Source of the DNA: a virus
Length of the DNA stretch: 29,961 nt
Direction: 5' to 3' (one strand)
IMG/VR virus record: IMGVR_UViG_3300010157_000183
Span: 1 to 29,961 of that record
This document shows positions 20,601-24,717 of the stretch, piece after piece (the stretch's first letter is position 1; each line of letters begins with the position of its first letter). Made by a program: the position numbers and the translations under genes. Under the pieces are notes generated by a model that worked only from the letters and a program-made list of their open reading frames with translations, searched no databases and was not told where the DNA came from.

Positions 20601-20843
20601 TGCATCTTTAAAAACTAAAGCAGGTTCTAATGGATATTCTTTTCTAAGAGGTAAATTTTCTTTAAGATAAAAGTCAGTTGCAGGATTATAATTAGGAGTA
20701 ATTATAGATCCAACAAATCCATCAATACGTTCAAGTTGTGGTGTTTGTATTAAAGGGTCAAGTGTGCCGGATAAAAATTTTGAATTTTTATCAGTTTTTA
20801 AATATTCAGGAAGTAGATTAACTGACTTTTTGTTATCTATCAT
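5673..20843 (-). CDS. Giant 5056-residue baseplate/tail structural protein
   Basis: A single uninterrupted frame encodes 5056 residues directly after gp6; the gp6 stop and this ATG are separated by one base (TAAaATG). The N-terminus (NLLPEYLKTDKN, SGTLDPLIQTPQLERIDG, then FRSKFYSYNPHIDWDKL and YYWLPNGPDA) resembles large virion proteins I know from marine T4-like phages. So do RGHDGSIIKAFDDYRDA near 865, DTDRPHSHPWEMLG near 970, RYGIGIRPQQTLFKNR near 3010, and the C-terminal FLREKEASLP..YYYGG. Recognisable parts in order are: 'VVRYNG.YY' modules (about 1300-1335 and 1553-1595), an FG-GAP-like propeller region (about 1965-2705) broken by two helical inserts, 'GYGYT..P' repeats (about 3100-3175 and 3468-3547), a nidogen-like stretch (about 4219-4410), and several V-x-VY-x-NG-x-x-L beta units towards the end. 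No signal peptide or membrane segment is evident. It occupies the T4 gene 7/8 position, so it may include wedge function, with outward adhesion modules. It ends with TAG, whereas the other genes here use TAA. Structural role is confident; details are inferred. Confidence 0.88.
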   Translation of the reverse strand: MIDNKKSVNLLPEYLKTDKNSKFLSGTLDPLIQTPQLERIDGFVGSIITPNYNPATDFYLKENLPLRKEYPLEPALVFKDASSNITDVIGFDDIINEINLQGGKTDNLDRLFRSKFYSYNPHIDWDKLINYNQYYWLPNGPDAILVDDLKEDIEGTPTYIILNNYSLSNGMKLKLSSNNKEYYVEGVGKSIKLIDIKLLEVHESVAQIYNETFDSDLFDSYPFDSNKTLPVIPEYITINKASGDLNPWTRYNRWFHGDIIRITAEINNQQAVYPLDRRANRPIIEFNPDIKLYNFGSVGIQNVDIIDTTTTDAFSQVDGTIGYYSDEVLLEHGFRIIFNADTSLNGKIYKVNYDTSTNPPTLRLIEPSTPLSASSVSINYGILNQGTSWHYTTQNINGIDVIQWKKSQQHTTINQAPLFDLFDNSQPTQLSYSDKNSNFAGSKIFGYEVGTIYDKVLGFPLKYKNSIGVGSYVFKNYFMSDIVSITDVNNISSTITTGVTYLKIGNEFKNVWEPSVNYQIPIVEIQTMLTSTNVLKLKSIVTSATSVISYVNGNLVNSTLDTDGITIHVSTSSVNIAKNDIVSLEIISKDTPNENGYYKTPLGLTNNPLNGPITELTLSELSDHLSTMVNGITGFIGEFPGISNLRDLNDYAKYGSRLIINANPIAFPQIFLGKKEHNVVDSIRYSAEQYDQFKINFLNALSKVDSQLTPRDALDLVLTQLNSSKDSRSLYYRSDMLGYGPNKIVRDYTVTGANNIFPIGVKFDLTALSFKSVIVYYNDYQLIANSEYYFDSIDNTIIVNTDILNLVAGDKISIHYYLDTGGAYIPPTPSKLGLYPKYKPEYFLDDTYLNSTNVIRGHDGSIIKAFDDYRDAIILEYEKRVFNNIKINYNPKIFDVNGYLPSAFRESKYSSSEINDILVKDFIKWTGQYSIDTTTNNVYDEYNFFTWNYTNGSFPIGNSYPGYWRGVYKYFYDTDRPHSHPWEMLGHSIKPLWWDIQYDWVNSEKRTALIDAVTNGIVDNLGTINSQYARINFSSIVPVDVAGNLKPPGSFLLNAGNLTIDDKSANWKFGDHSPAETAWRNSSYWPFAVNALSALLDPCSYTSSMFDTSRSYLNIKNQLTYKANDLYLNPSKLILDGEDVQSAGFGVYVIERGKQKDLNYLELLTQDLTYINFNLFHKLGGFASKDKLQIVIDSIDPVSQAQGAILPPEDYSLILNVSNPIKSARISGVIVQRSNGNFIIKGYDTTNPYFEILKPTKSLASGAITVGGKSESFTEWTGAGNSGNSGLSAIDITSTTANTTHYYKQGQIVRYNGTFYIVKVGHNTQSTFDITLFQALPSLPMVGGATAQLSSRFENTVTVVPYGTSYSTIQEVYDLLIGYGAYLESQGFIFDEYNTDLNDIVNWKFTAKEFLYWTTQNWADGNLITLSPFADYLKYSFIDSVVDDITTGDYDFSILKADGKSFPLDKFRLSREDGVCVINTIDTLEGMFFATLNSVQKEHGMVFNNKTIFNDTIYDIETGYKQRRIKLSGFRTANWNGDLSSPGFVYDNVTIIDWTAYGTYLPGKVVRYNGSYYESTVKIIGDATFDFEKWIKLDSKPVSNLLPNFDYKINQFEDFYSLDIDNFDSTQQKLAQHLIGYTPRTYLNNIFTNSISQYKFYQGYIKEKGTKNSIDKLSKVGKFTRQGDILLTEDWAFRSGNYGSFSTYNEIEFNLNESTSLENPYLVKFSETPADANPLVTYVSQSDLLLTPDSYSSANTFPIMSSSTFFDNNLVLTTAGYIRADDVTATAYNKNSLLDIANNSVLQDGNTIWMGFLENGGWGVSRYSKQSSKIAGVYVSAPGSSITFVTDQPHGLSIGDIVSVVRFNEQVNGIHIIIDIAKLDQFTVASSLTSIVDAELLSYGALFKFENARYKNIKEVANSTDILNLKNNEKIWIDEGINDKWQVYEKIKNYSVGVNGHFTATITSLSLHSELGKSIYTSDNTNILMVSAPGWTVKNTPGIGSVWVYTKHKTTSVLEKKFEYSLNTDLATYCYPNIKAQFGYSLQYDTGKNLYFAGAPNATNVVINSANTLTSGVVILSTGTGYTKNFSSEGLVKISSINNTFTKETDSTILVNPYATTAQTANYSRFGHSIYINETVSTASTTLLVGAPSGPENPTNTGHVYAYGVTRTGYYKSTRAEVIYALAANLEAPLYYGEETILNWMTFGLDTAPGFNKLIHDYRLANPNEAAIWDIWRINDAIGAVETRATVIRAYQINPNAQLYPSEEDIRYWMLNGLIPYGNDPYYVFNYVVNLRNTLYPDQYAANIAERAAASLIKPSTVISVHPVVGIELSSHVTLSPGSQFGHKIAGDTTGTVIAISAPKHIVTTGTNVGIVQLYDKDFSWRQTLKSPFGTSSEFGSDVIASPDGSHLFVSSTESKSIGEPYGKVAVYKKTLTPYYNSTRPEVIFSLAAEELAPVYYGEETILNWMKVGLGETGVFHQFWVDYRAANPADAAIYDAERAADAFNTVATRAAVLAAYFQNPDAQLYPDEASIRYWMLNGLAGFAQSVIDNNLLNPAQYAANLAERSLALSPHPTGYSYELTQIIKNPSYTNDLKFGHSISISQDNNTLSISALGTNNSIITEFDITSKQGTTTFDEGTTQFTESLSDAGTVYVYSNLDGHFVLSEELVDSSIAEGSKYGSSVIATNNNIYVGAPTYNVSANNDTSSFYQFSKIDSTIGSLKLLRQQDDLVDISTVDRIALIDSFKEEIVEYLDVIDPVKGKIAGIAEQELRYKSAFDPATYTVGLAYTIVDSSTSWIDDHVGELWWDLSTTKYMWYEQGDDIFRKNNWGKLFPGSSIDVYEWVRSDLLPSEWAAQADTNEGLTKGISGQPKYPDNSVVSIKQLFNNVTNSFENVYFFWVKNKVTVPATSNRRISSYQVSRIISDPTANGLKFAEILSPSSVAFANVQPMLVGNRINANITIDTISNTIPKHTEWVLLSEGDANSMPTTLLEKKLIDSLLGHDQLGNAVPAINSTYRNRYGIGIRPQQTLFKNRKEALRNIVEFANSVLIKNRITGNYNFDNLNKLDTVPNTFLREYDFSVDHYSNLLSVSNDITIKYAQAKLECYVTNGKITTVDIVSAGYGYTSPPKVTVGLTETSTAELLTEINSEGKVINVIISDPGSEFVTAPILTVRPHTAIVKADENYKFIWTKYQFDYTSSLWVMIKNQTYNTPLYWNYVNWVSDDYKLFKEYNYVVSHIYELSTLDSIVPGDYVKVLNVGDGRYVILERTENAGNFSKNYNIVFSENGTFQILDSIWNYGKLNYSYDEATLEETLYDQIPDLELYYILLALKDDIFINNLKVNWNLLFFTAVKYALTEQKLLDWAFKTSFINVTNVVGSLDQRPVYKLEDEQNFEEYIKEVKPYHSQLRSYTSKYSYLESTDERLSLSATDFDLPSYYNTTTDTFSTVGLQNPLIDQQPWKAWVDNYTSEIGSIVVSNGGAGYTQTPTVTITGGGGSVISDATASAYIRNGTVYQILITSSGNGYTQAPTVTITGGGPSVTSTATAVATLLNLKTRKNKIGIKFDRVNYNSEIGETRVFDTFICSGKDDKFVLTWLADADKLTVVPTLDSKLILGTDYTLEYYTEEYNGYNKKYSRFKFLNYIPIEGQIFKISYNKSIELYTALDRIEKLHTSTDSLSSLMTGITFPGSVIQGLPFEYSVPWDTVNGAGKFDVGGSTWSELVTYYASAKIISTATIGTSTLYISTTTGIVTGQLINILNSSTIRIRPDTVVTSVDTGSRSITISKPIFKIKSAKSTATTVGSQIVVKTMTPFNVGGIVAGDKIVISGITSSGYNGTYTVDSVLDADQFAIKAISSLSTTTAVATTISSATIVTLLSTIDPSILLLDHFVQAYDKTTATSLVINLHIQYNDISNIKIFNDGLTSPMLTGIPVTGPHPGAEYYQITKDSNGMALVSFYQLVNSSYYFEFFIYGYPAIEFWKPETMMSGLDTAIAGGSWELGNFVGALGVAPEDMIVDGNKFLNLDSSYAPEELVNGHIIDSLGINVYTKDNDSHAMVMTGTFPITAGVATTATLLMRPNNYDSMIVSLGNSVGLNPLTADEMTYGIHFLEGMTATSAGQVGTAILSPYLIGTVDVATPDTLGAFKSNPSYQDAILETSTGYLWIFMNPNQNTFGEIIYSYYESRGIPYAILDTNQNWWWPSGIDATYGDPAHPLAATTNAGFSQFVEMPFTFKMYGKSVPNFTIASNGSLVFIESAYPYTADIYIDLILKNASRWDQGIYNLQNPAIMVEFTDLWQNYGIGDGGLIPLSSGNTPGIFLSTGVSDAFDYIRIRFDGTHASNKNQVPTVPAIAYEVTLYSNGEDQFVEMYYENTYKGSNTNGQPGFVAGITNGRGTFAQVPYTEIEDFSSHVFYSKVSNGGQFVYLGKGKVNTSYRTSFYGFTSPTQYFMIGNEIHIPPIPYQGVGKYTVVDVGGDNSVIDSKMVVVDNTTTAVLTSLASIDDVRKVYVTVNGSEINKVTTSTDYGYMLTYVSDQNNRACVRVYGLDNTNLNPFTIQSWFFESEYTKFNRFHEDIFLIPFEGVASYTLPYFPGSSKPVSGQAIVDMYRGNPPYYGRLTPPTTTYYKVTHGQLTYNIDSVLVFPQYTFNADNVKVYANGIELRPGFDYTLDQVYSTITIVNNLLNNDDVIAIERYRNPMPEYSISDNMIHFDVGLSENNYHARVVSFADHDNMMIRTEKLTTNVYNTNKLSFPVLNENYVWVYYNQTPLIPRRDFKILDDRRTIVLSNSLYLSPGNSLIVTTINPPSYGTNVLGYRVFNDMFDRHHYGRISSFYSTTLEQPLHYNDTAIYVTDASKLVPPNPLTNKPGVVIIDGERIEFFIKDGNVLRQLRRGTLGTAPAAISYAGTSVIDQSPQQDVPYTESVLVQTTSTTSLTYTISTITNTTTGDGIKLTPGVNAVDQVTVYYGGRQLRKTPLIIHDSAISYDPSATSEVILPPEFTITTATNELVLNILDVTSNNTNITIVQRKGYVWTGTESLLTSNAIQAHFLREKEASLPNQYYYGG
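5950..7140 (-). other. C-terminal beta units 'V-x-VY-x-NG-x-x-L' of the giant protein
   Basis: Three related beta units lie near the end of the giant protein: VKVYANGIELRPGFDYTL (about residue 4643), VWVYYNQTPLIPRRDFKI (about 4752) and VTVYYGGRQLRKTPLIIHD (about 4952). Each is followed by a TI.. strand and the first two by a turn such as NNDDVIAI or SPGNSLIV. A fourth copy, VIVYYNDYQLIANSEYYF with VAGDKISIHYY, lies near residue 771. Such units are common in phage fibres and probably form repeated sandwich domains. Boundaries are approximate. Confidence 0.45.
7613..8190 (-). other. Nidogen-like beta-sandwich stretch in the giant protein
   Basis: Residues about 4219-4410 read PFTFKMYGKSVPNFTIASNG followed by a strand, a NPAIMVEFTDLW segment, YIRIRFDGTH, YEVTLYSNGEDQFVEMYYE and FVAGITNGRGTF. 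The order of 'F.F.MYG', 'SNG.L.F', 'P.I...DLW', 'Y.V.LY.NG...F.Y' and 'AGI.NG.GT' follows the pattern of extracellular nidogen-type adhesive sandwiches. This is by-eye similarity only; the usual first phenylalanines are kept but overall identity is likely low. An adhesive role outside the virion is inference. Confidence 0.35.
10205..10440 (-). repeat. 'GYTQ.PTVTITGGG' tandem repeat in the giant protein
   Basis: Two consecutive copies, about 40 residues each, occupy residues about 3468-3547: GGAGYTQTPTVTITGGGGSV and GNGYTQAPTVTITGGGPSV, each followed by an alanine-rich strand. The DNA copies also keep a common CCGGTGATTGTTAC core, so duplication or gene conversion was fairly recent or still continues. 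This motif family occurs widely in phage and bacterial surface proteins and probably forms stacked beta turns. Confidence 0.7.
11320..11540 (-). repeat. Diverged 'GYGYTSPPKVTV' repeat in the giant protein
   Basis: Residues about 3101-3174 contain VSAGYGYTSPPKVTVG and, after a short TAELLTEINSEG linker, SDPGSEFVTAPILTV. Layout is the same as at 10205-10440 but the second unit has lost the GYT core. This looks like an older copy of the same repeat family, 290-450 residues away. Confidence 0.6.
13137..13529 (-). repeat. Helical repeat pair 2 (a2-b2) inserted in the propeller
   Basis: Two related units of 60-70 residues start at T2439 and T2508. Unit a2 contains STRPEVIFSLAAEELAPVYY, then GEETILNWMKVGL and VDYRAANPADAAIYDAER. 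Unit b2 contains TRAAVLAAYFQNPDAQLYPD, then IRYWMLNGL and NPAQYAANLAERS. The a2 unit is much closer to a1 than to b2, so an a-b pair was duplicated as a block. The segment is alanine-rich and reads as amphipathic helix, unlike the surrounding beta sequence. Confidence 0.8.
13908..14324 (-). repeat. Helical repeat pair 1 (a1-b1) inserted in the propeller
   Basis: Unit a1 starts at T2174 (TRAEVIYALAANLEAPLYYG, then EETILNWMTFGL and HDYRLANPNEAA) and unit b1 at T2243 (TRATVIRAYQINPNAQLYPS, then EDIRYWMLNGL and DQYAANIAERAAA). Aligned from TR, all four units keep [AP] at 15-16, Y at 18, E at 21, I at 24, W27, M28, G31 and L32. The unit length is 69 residues from a1 to b1 and from a2 to b2, which fixes the register. 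No function is known to me; the YW core faintly recalls DUF4214-type repeats. Confidence 0.8.
16060..16186 (-). other. 'GKVVRYNGSYYES' module of the giant protein, copy 2
   Basis: Residues about 1553-1595 read W-T-A-YGTYLPGKVVRYNGSYYES and end with FDFEKWIKL. The spacing W..YxxGxxVxYNGxxY ... W is that of small carbohydrate-binding modules (CBM5/12-like) seen in chitinases and phage fibres. A sugar-binding role is inference from this short motif. Confidence 0.4.
16838..16948 (-). other. 'GQIVRYNGTFYIV' module of the giant protein, copy 1
   Basis: Residues about 1300-1336 read HYYKQGQIVRYNGTFYIVKV and end with STFDITLFQAL. It matches the second copy about 250 residues later in Y..G.(V/I)VRYNG.(Y/F)Y and in the closing TFD. 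Here the final tryptophan of the carbohydrate-module pattern is replaced by F or L, so binding may be lost. Confidence 0.35.
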
Positions 20844-20844
20844 T

Positions 20845-23800
20845 TTAAGATCCGCTAGTTGTTACAATCGATGAAGATTTTAATTGTGATGCAGTAATCG
20901 CATCAATAATTTCTATATCAGAAATTTTTGCACCACTTATGAATATCTCATTTGATAAACATGTTAGTTCATATAAACTTCCAAAACTATTATTATCAGT
21001 AACTGGTACAATAACAAAATTGGTAATATCAGGTGTAAGTAAATTCATAATATAAGTTGATAGTTCGCCAAAGTGAAAACTTTGTCCAAAGTCCCAATTT
21101 TCTAAAGCAAAAAAATCATTTATACCCAACAATATTCTTGTTTTTAAATCATTGTCATTAGTTATTCTATCAGGATTTTTAACCGCTTTAAATTTTGCCT
21201 GAAGATTTATATTAGCATTTGCACCAAATAATATTTTATAACGTACTGGGTGAAATACTATTTCATCACTTATTGATTTAATAGGAGAAAGAGATGGAAG
21301 ATAATTTTGTTCTAAATTTTGACTAGTTGGAGGTAGCGGTTCACTTGATACATTACCTAACAACCAACTTCTTACATCATTATCGTATGAGGTTGTCAAC
21401 ATATAGATATCTATAATATTTGATTTACTAGGATCAATTCGTCTTTCTTCACCACTATTATGCTCATAATGAAATTTAATATTAGAACATCCAGACCTAC
21501 CGATATATTGATCAGTATATATAAACTTCTGATATGCTTTTGACCAATACTTAACAACATTTAAAGAAGGACTATAAAAATAGAACAATTGCCCATCAAT
21601 TTTATACTCAGATGTTACGCTATTTTCATTTAAAAATGGAAGTATATCATCTGAAGTTAATGCAAATCTTGCAGTAGACCCTACTCTTTTAAAATAAACA
21701 AATTGTGATCCTACAATATTAGTAAATGAATCTGGATCTAAAATTTGCCCTGTGCCGGTATAATCATAAAAACTAATTTTTACTCGTTGAGGATCAACAT
21801 AACCATCAACTTCAACAATAGAATCATCTATTTGCCATATATAGTCGTGATCCAATGGGGTAGATGCATTTGATAAATTAATAGAAAGAACTGTAATTTT
21901 ATCTTTAATTACAGAATTATTTGTGTAATCAAAATTTACAGAAGATTTATCATTTAAAAATGAAGTTTCTTTATCACTTTCAAATATATAATCTAATGTT
22001 CTATATCGCACCTTATAACTTTTTCCAGTCCAAATAAATGCAATCAACCAACTTGAATCTAGTCCCAAGTCTTCCATATTATTTTGATTTGATAAACTAA
22101 AAGGATTCATTATATCTAAATTAGAATTAACAATTATACTCCATTCCCTAGTTAACGTATCAATTGTTAATCCAAAATTACGTTGTGTCATGCATATATT
22201 TGCAATTTCACTTTCTATAGAATAGCCTAATAGGCTATTAAATTTGTATATTACTTCTTGTGGAACGGCTCCGTGCGGAACAATGGTAGAAAAAATTATA
22301 GGACCGGTTCCGTCACTTAACTTTCCCTGACCGTAGTTAGAACCATCACCTATAACTTGTTTAACTGTAGACCAAATATAAGACTTCCCACTTGCTGGAA
22401 TTCCAGTTGTAGGAATTGTTTTTAATAAATTATTTTTATCAAAATATTTTCCAGATGGCGGCAAAAATTTGATTATCGATCCCGGAAATACGTATTGAAG
22501 ATTCGATCCTGATGTAGTTCCTACTGCTACAGGAAGTTCCGAAATAGTAAAATATCCACGACTTTCACCGGGTGTAGTATTAGCATTATACCATTTTAAG
22601 GATAGATATGTTAAATTAAAACTGCTGTACTTGTTAAGATAAAAAGATCGTAACTCAGGTAATGCAACAATAGGATTTAATCTATTTTTAATAACCGACA
22701 GTACTTGATTTTTACTAATAAATTCAAATTCAAATATATGTTCTTGTTCTTCTTTGTATAGAATACCGTCAGTTGCAAATATATTAGTCTTACTATATTT
22801 TCCACTAACATCTGATATGTCAAAATATTTACTAAGTCCACTAGATATTCTATTAATACTTTTAACTTTAAGAATGTTCGAACCAGCAGTTAACGGAGCA
22901 ATATTATAATCCTCTCCTGTAATCATTCTATTTTGAGTATAGTATGACTGCGGTGCTTTGGACCTAATACTTGAATTAGATTCTGGACCTGCACTATTAG
23001 TGACTGTATACTGCAAACTTAATGTTAATTGTAAATTATGATTTTGTCCTAAAGAATTTGTGTAAGGAACTGTAATGATAACCCCTGTCATTTGTTCAGG
23101 TTTTATAATATATGACAACCCATTACTTTGTCTATAAAATAATCTAAAATCTCCTTTTGGAAGATCGCCAAATATTCCATCAGTAAAATTTAGATCAATT
23201 TGATCTTGGTCACGTGTTGATATAGCATATATTGCTCTTAAACTTTTATTAAGGCTATTATATATTACATTATTTCCCACTAATGAAGGAACAGGTGTCC
23301 ACAATGTATAAAAATTTCCATTTTTATCTAATTGCCATAACCAGGCATCAGTATTATTAATATTAGGTGTGTTTATTCCTATAATCTCATTAGGTACTGG
23401 ATTATCAATATTAAATCTAGAAACACTTAAACTGCCCTGTTTAAATTGTGTAAAGAATCCAGTATTAGCACTACCACTTCCTTGATTATCATTTTTATAA
23501 ATTAAACTAAATGCATTTTTAGGAGCAGGGGCTTCTTCGTAAATATAATCCTTACCGCTAAATGTAGACGGAACAATTTCAAAATTCATCGAGGTTCCAT
23601 TGATGCTTTTAGAAAAATTAAAAATTGGAACATCATCATTTGAACTATTAATTCTATATTGGTCAGTTTCTACCGCGTTAATAGTTCCACGACTTGCAGG
23701 ATTTCCAAAATTGCTAGACATTGCTGAATTCATTATATTAATGAATTGTTGATACCAACTAGAATTAGTAGGATCGTTCCATCCTACGGTAACATTTGCT

Positions 23801-24207
23801 AAATTTAAACCAGTTGCATCATATACACTATCTGTTGTAGATACAGCAGTAACTTTTAATAAACCGCTAGCAGGGATATTTCTTGCAGGATTATAACTAA
23901 TTAATTGTGCAAGACGTAATACACTATCTCGACGTTGGGCAGTTTCTAAAAAGTTTTCACGAGCATTTAGATCGATACGAAAACTTAAATTTTGTCCTAG
24001 ATATGCAATAACATCAATAAGAGCAATATACTCGCTACTATCAACATAGTCATTGAATTCTTCAGGATATTTTTCCTGAAGATATGAAATCATTGTACGA
24101 CGAAGAGTTTCAAAGTCGTAACTTTTAAAATCAGCATTACGGAAAGATTGGTATACTTTTTTCCAATCTTCTGCTACTAATAGTTTTGTGTTAGTTGAGG
24201 GTATCAT
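20845..24207 (-). CDS. 6: Baseplate wedge subunit gp6, enlarged
   Basis: gp6 is the wedge protein that forms the ring around the hub and triggers the baseplate change that lets the sheath contract. The N-terminal 110 residues contain DWKKVYQSFRNADFKSYDF, YPEEFNDYVDSSEYIALID, LGQNLSFRIDLNARENFLE and RLAQLISYNPARN, the conserved gp6 start. The last 110 (from about 1011) contain INDFFALENWDFGQSF, ELSTYIMNLLTPDI, FGSLYELT and NEIFISGA, matching the T4 gp6 end. The protein has 1120 residues against 660 in T4, so several hundred extra residues lie between two well-kept ends. The middle is beta-rich with no domain I recognise. The gene starts 42 bases after gp25 and its stop is one base before the giant gene's ATG. 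No good SD is visible; the gene symbol follows T4. Confidence 0.95.
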   Translation of the reverse strand: MIPSTNTKLLVAEDWKKVYQSFRNADFKSYDFETLRRTMISYLQEKYPEEFNDYVDSSEYIALIDVIAYLGQNLSFRIDLNARENFLETAQRRDSVLRLAQLISYNPARNIPASGLLKVTAVSTTDSVYDATGLNLANVTVGWNDPTNSSWYQQFINIMNSAMSSNFGNPASRGTINAVETDQYRINSSNDDVPIFNFSKSINGTSMNFEIVPSTFSGKDYIYEEAPAPKNAFSLIYKNDNQGSGSANTGFFTQFKQGSLSVSRFNIDNPVPNEIIGINTPNINNTDAWLWQLDKNGNFYTLWTPVPSLVGNNVIYNSLNKSLRAIYAISTRDQDQIDLNFTDGIFGDLPKGDFRLFYRQSNGLSYIIKPEQMTGVIITVPYTNSLGQNHNLQLTLSLQYTVTNSAGPESNSSIRSKAPQSYYTQNRMITGEDYNIAPLTAGSNILKVKSINRISSGLSKYFDISDVSGKYSKTNIFATDGILYKEEQEHIFEFEFISKNQVLSVIKNRLNPIVALPELRSFYLNKYSSFNLTYLSLKWYNANTTPGESRGYFTISELPVAVGTTSGSNLQYVFPGSIIKFLPPSGKYFDKNNLLKTIPTTGIPASGKSYIWSTVKQVIGDGSNYGQGKLSDGTGPIIFSTIVPHGAVPQEVIYKFNSLLGYSIESEIANICMTQRNFGLTIDTLTREWSIIVNSNLDIMNPFSLSNQNNMEDLGLDSSWLIAFIWTGKSYKVRYRTLDYIFESDKETSFLNDKSSVNFDYTNNSVIKDKITVLSINLSNASTPLDHDYIWQIDDSIVEVDGYVDPQRVKISFYDYTGTGQILDPDSFTNIVGSQFVYFKRVGSTARFALTSDDILPFLNENSVTSEYKIDGQLFYFYSPSLNVVKYWSKAYQKFIYTDQYIGRSGCSNIKFHYEHNSGEERRIDPSKSNIIDIYMLTTSYDNDVRSWLLGNVSSEPLPPTSQNLEQNYLPSLSPIKSISDEIVFHPVRYKILFGANANINLQAKFKAVKNPDRITNDNDLKTRILLGINDFFALENWDFGQSFHFGELSTYIMNLLTPDITNFVIVPVTDNNSFGSLYELTCLSNEIFISGAKISDIEIIDAITASQLKSSSIVTTSGS

Positions 24208-24221
24208 AATGTTCTATACCG

Positions 24222-24229
24222 TATTTATT
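24222..24229 (-). promoter_or_regulatory. Late-promoter-like box AATAAATA upstream of gp6
   Basis: The 42-base gap between gp25 and gp6 holds CAATAAATACGG on the minus strand, one base off the T4 late box TATAAATA. It ends 14 bases before the gp6 ATG, so a start site 6-7 bases downstream would leave a leader of about 8 bases. Together with the boxes at 5646 and 24695 it suggests internal late promoters, but AT-rich chance matches cannot be excluded. Confidence 0.4.
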
Positions 24230-24249
24230 GTAATAATTAAGTGGGTATA

Positions 24250-24690
24250 TTATTGTTGTACCCGTAATCCAATCTTTTGATCAAACGCAAGTTTTAATAC
24301 ACTAGATTGATTTGTGTTTTTCATTGCCAATATAATTTCAATCAAATACCCTTGCGGATATTCAGTAATTGCAATCCGTAAAGGAGAAACTCTAGGATCA
24401 GAATTGCATATATCAGTAATATCTTTTGTAAGGAGATCTTTAATTTGAGGAGTTATTGGCTCCATTAATATATCCCAAACAATGGTTCCAAACTTAGGAT
24501 TCATTACCCGTTGTCCCTTACGAGTATTAAACTGATTAAGAATATTTTGTTTGATTAAATCAAAATCATAAAGTTTAGATCCTCTGTTAGTAGGATTAAC
24601 TGTGCTAAACCCTTTATAATATTGGCTTAGTTTATCAGTATGTTGATCACTATAACCGGCAGGAGTAATTTCAAGATTTTTGTAAGGCAT
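24250..24690 (-). CDS. 25: Baseplate wedge subunit gp25
   Basis: gp25 is a small wedge component at the inner baseplate; in T4 it bridges gp6, gp53 and the first sheath ring. The 146-residue protein matches the gp25/W-like family (T4 gp25 has 132 residues). It has the family core FNTRKGQRVMNPKFGTIVWD followed by LMEPITPQIKDLLTKDI, then DPRVSPLRIAITEYPQGYLIE and a closing beta strand. The family resembles lysozyme only by old annotation; no catalytic pair is present. It sits between the spike gene and gp6, whereas in T4 gene 25 lies in a different cluster. The start is preceded by an AATAAATA box, not by a ribosome-binding site. Confidence 0.95.
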   Translation of the reverse strand: MPYKNLEITPAGYSDQHTDKLSQYYKGFSTVNPTNRGSKLYDFDLIKQNILNQFNTRKGQRVMNPKFGTIVWDILMEPITPQIKDLLTKDITDICNSDPRVSPLRIAITEYPQGYLIEIILAMKNTNQSSVLKLAFDQKIGLRVQQ

Positions 24691-24694
24691 ATTA

Positions 24695-24702
24695 TATTTA
24701 TT
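24695..24702 (-). promoter_or_regulatory. AATAAATA box immediately upstream of gp25
   Basis: The minus strand reads TTAATAAATATAATATG, with the box ending four bases before the gp25 ATG inside a 27-base gap. If it is a late promoter, the message would begin at or inside the start codon, which makes it less convincing than the gp6 box. It may instead be an AT-rich translation-initiation region replacing an SD. Confidence 0.25.
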
Positions 24703-24717
24703 AACTACTAAATCTGG

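Noticed and set aside
5673-20843. Possible assembly artefact or fused genes
   Set aside because: The 15 kb frame has no stop or frame break, composition is even, and both ends look like the proper ends of a virion protein. Fusion by misassembly would very likely introduce stops.
24250-24690. Lysozyme function for gp25
   Set aside because: Old annotations call the family lysozyme-like, but no catalytic residues are present and its known role is structural.
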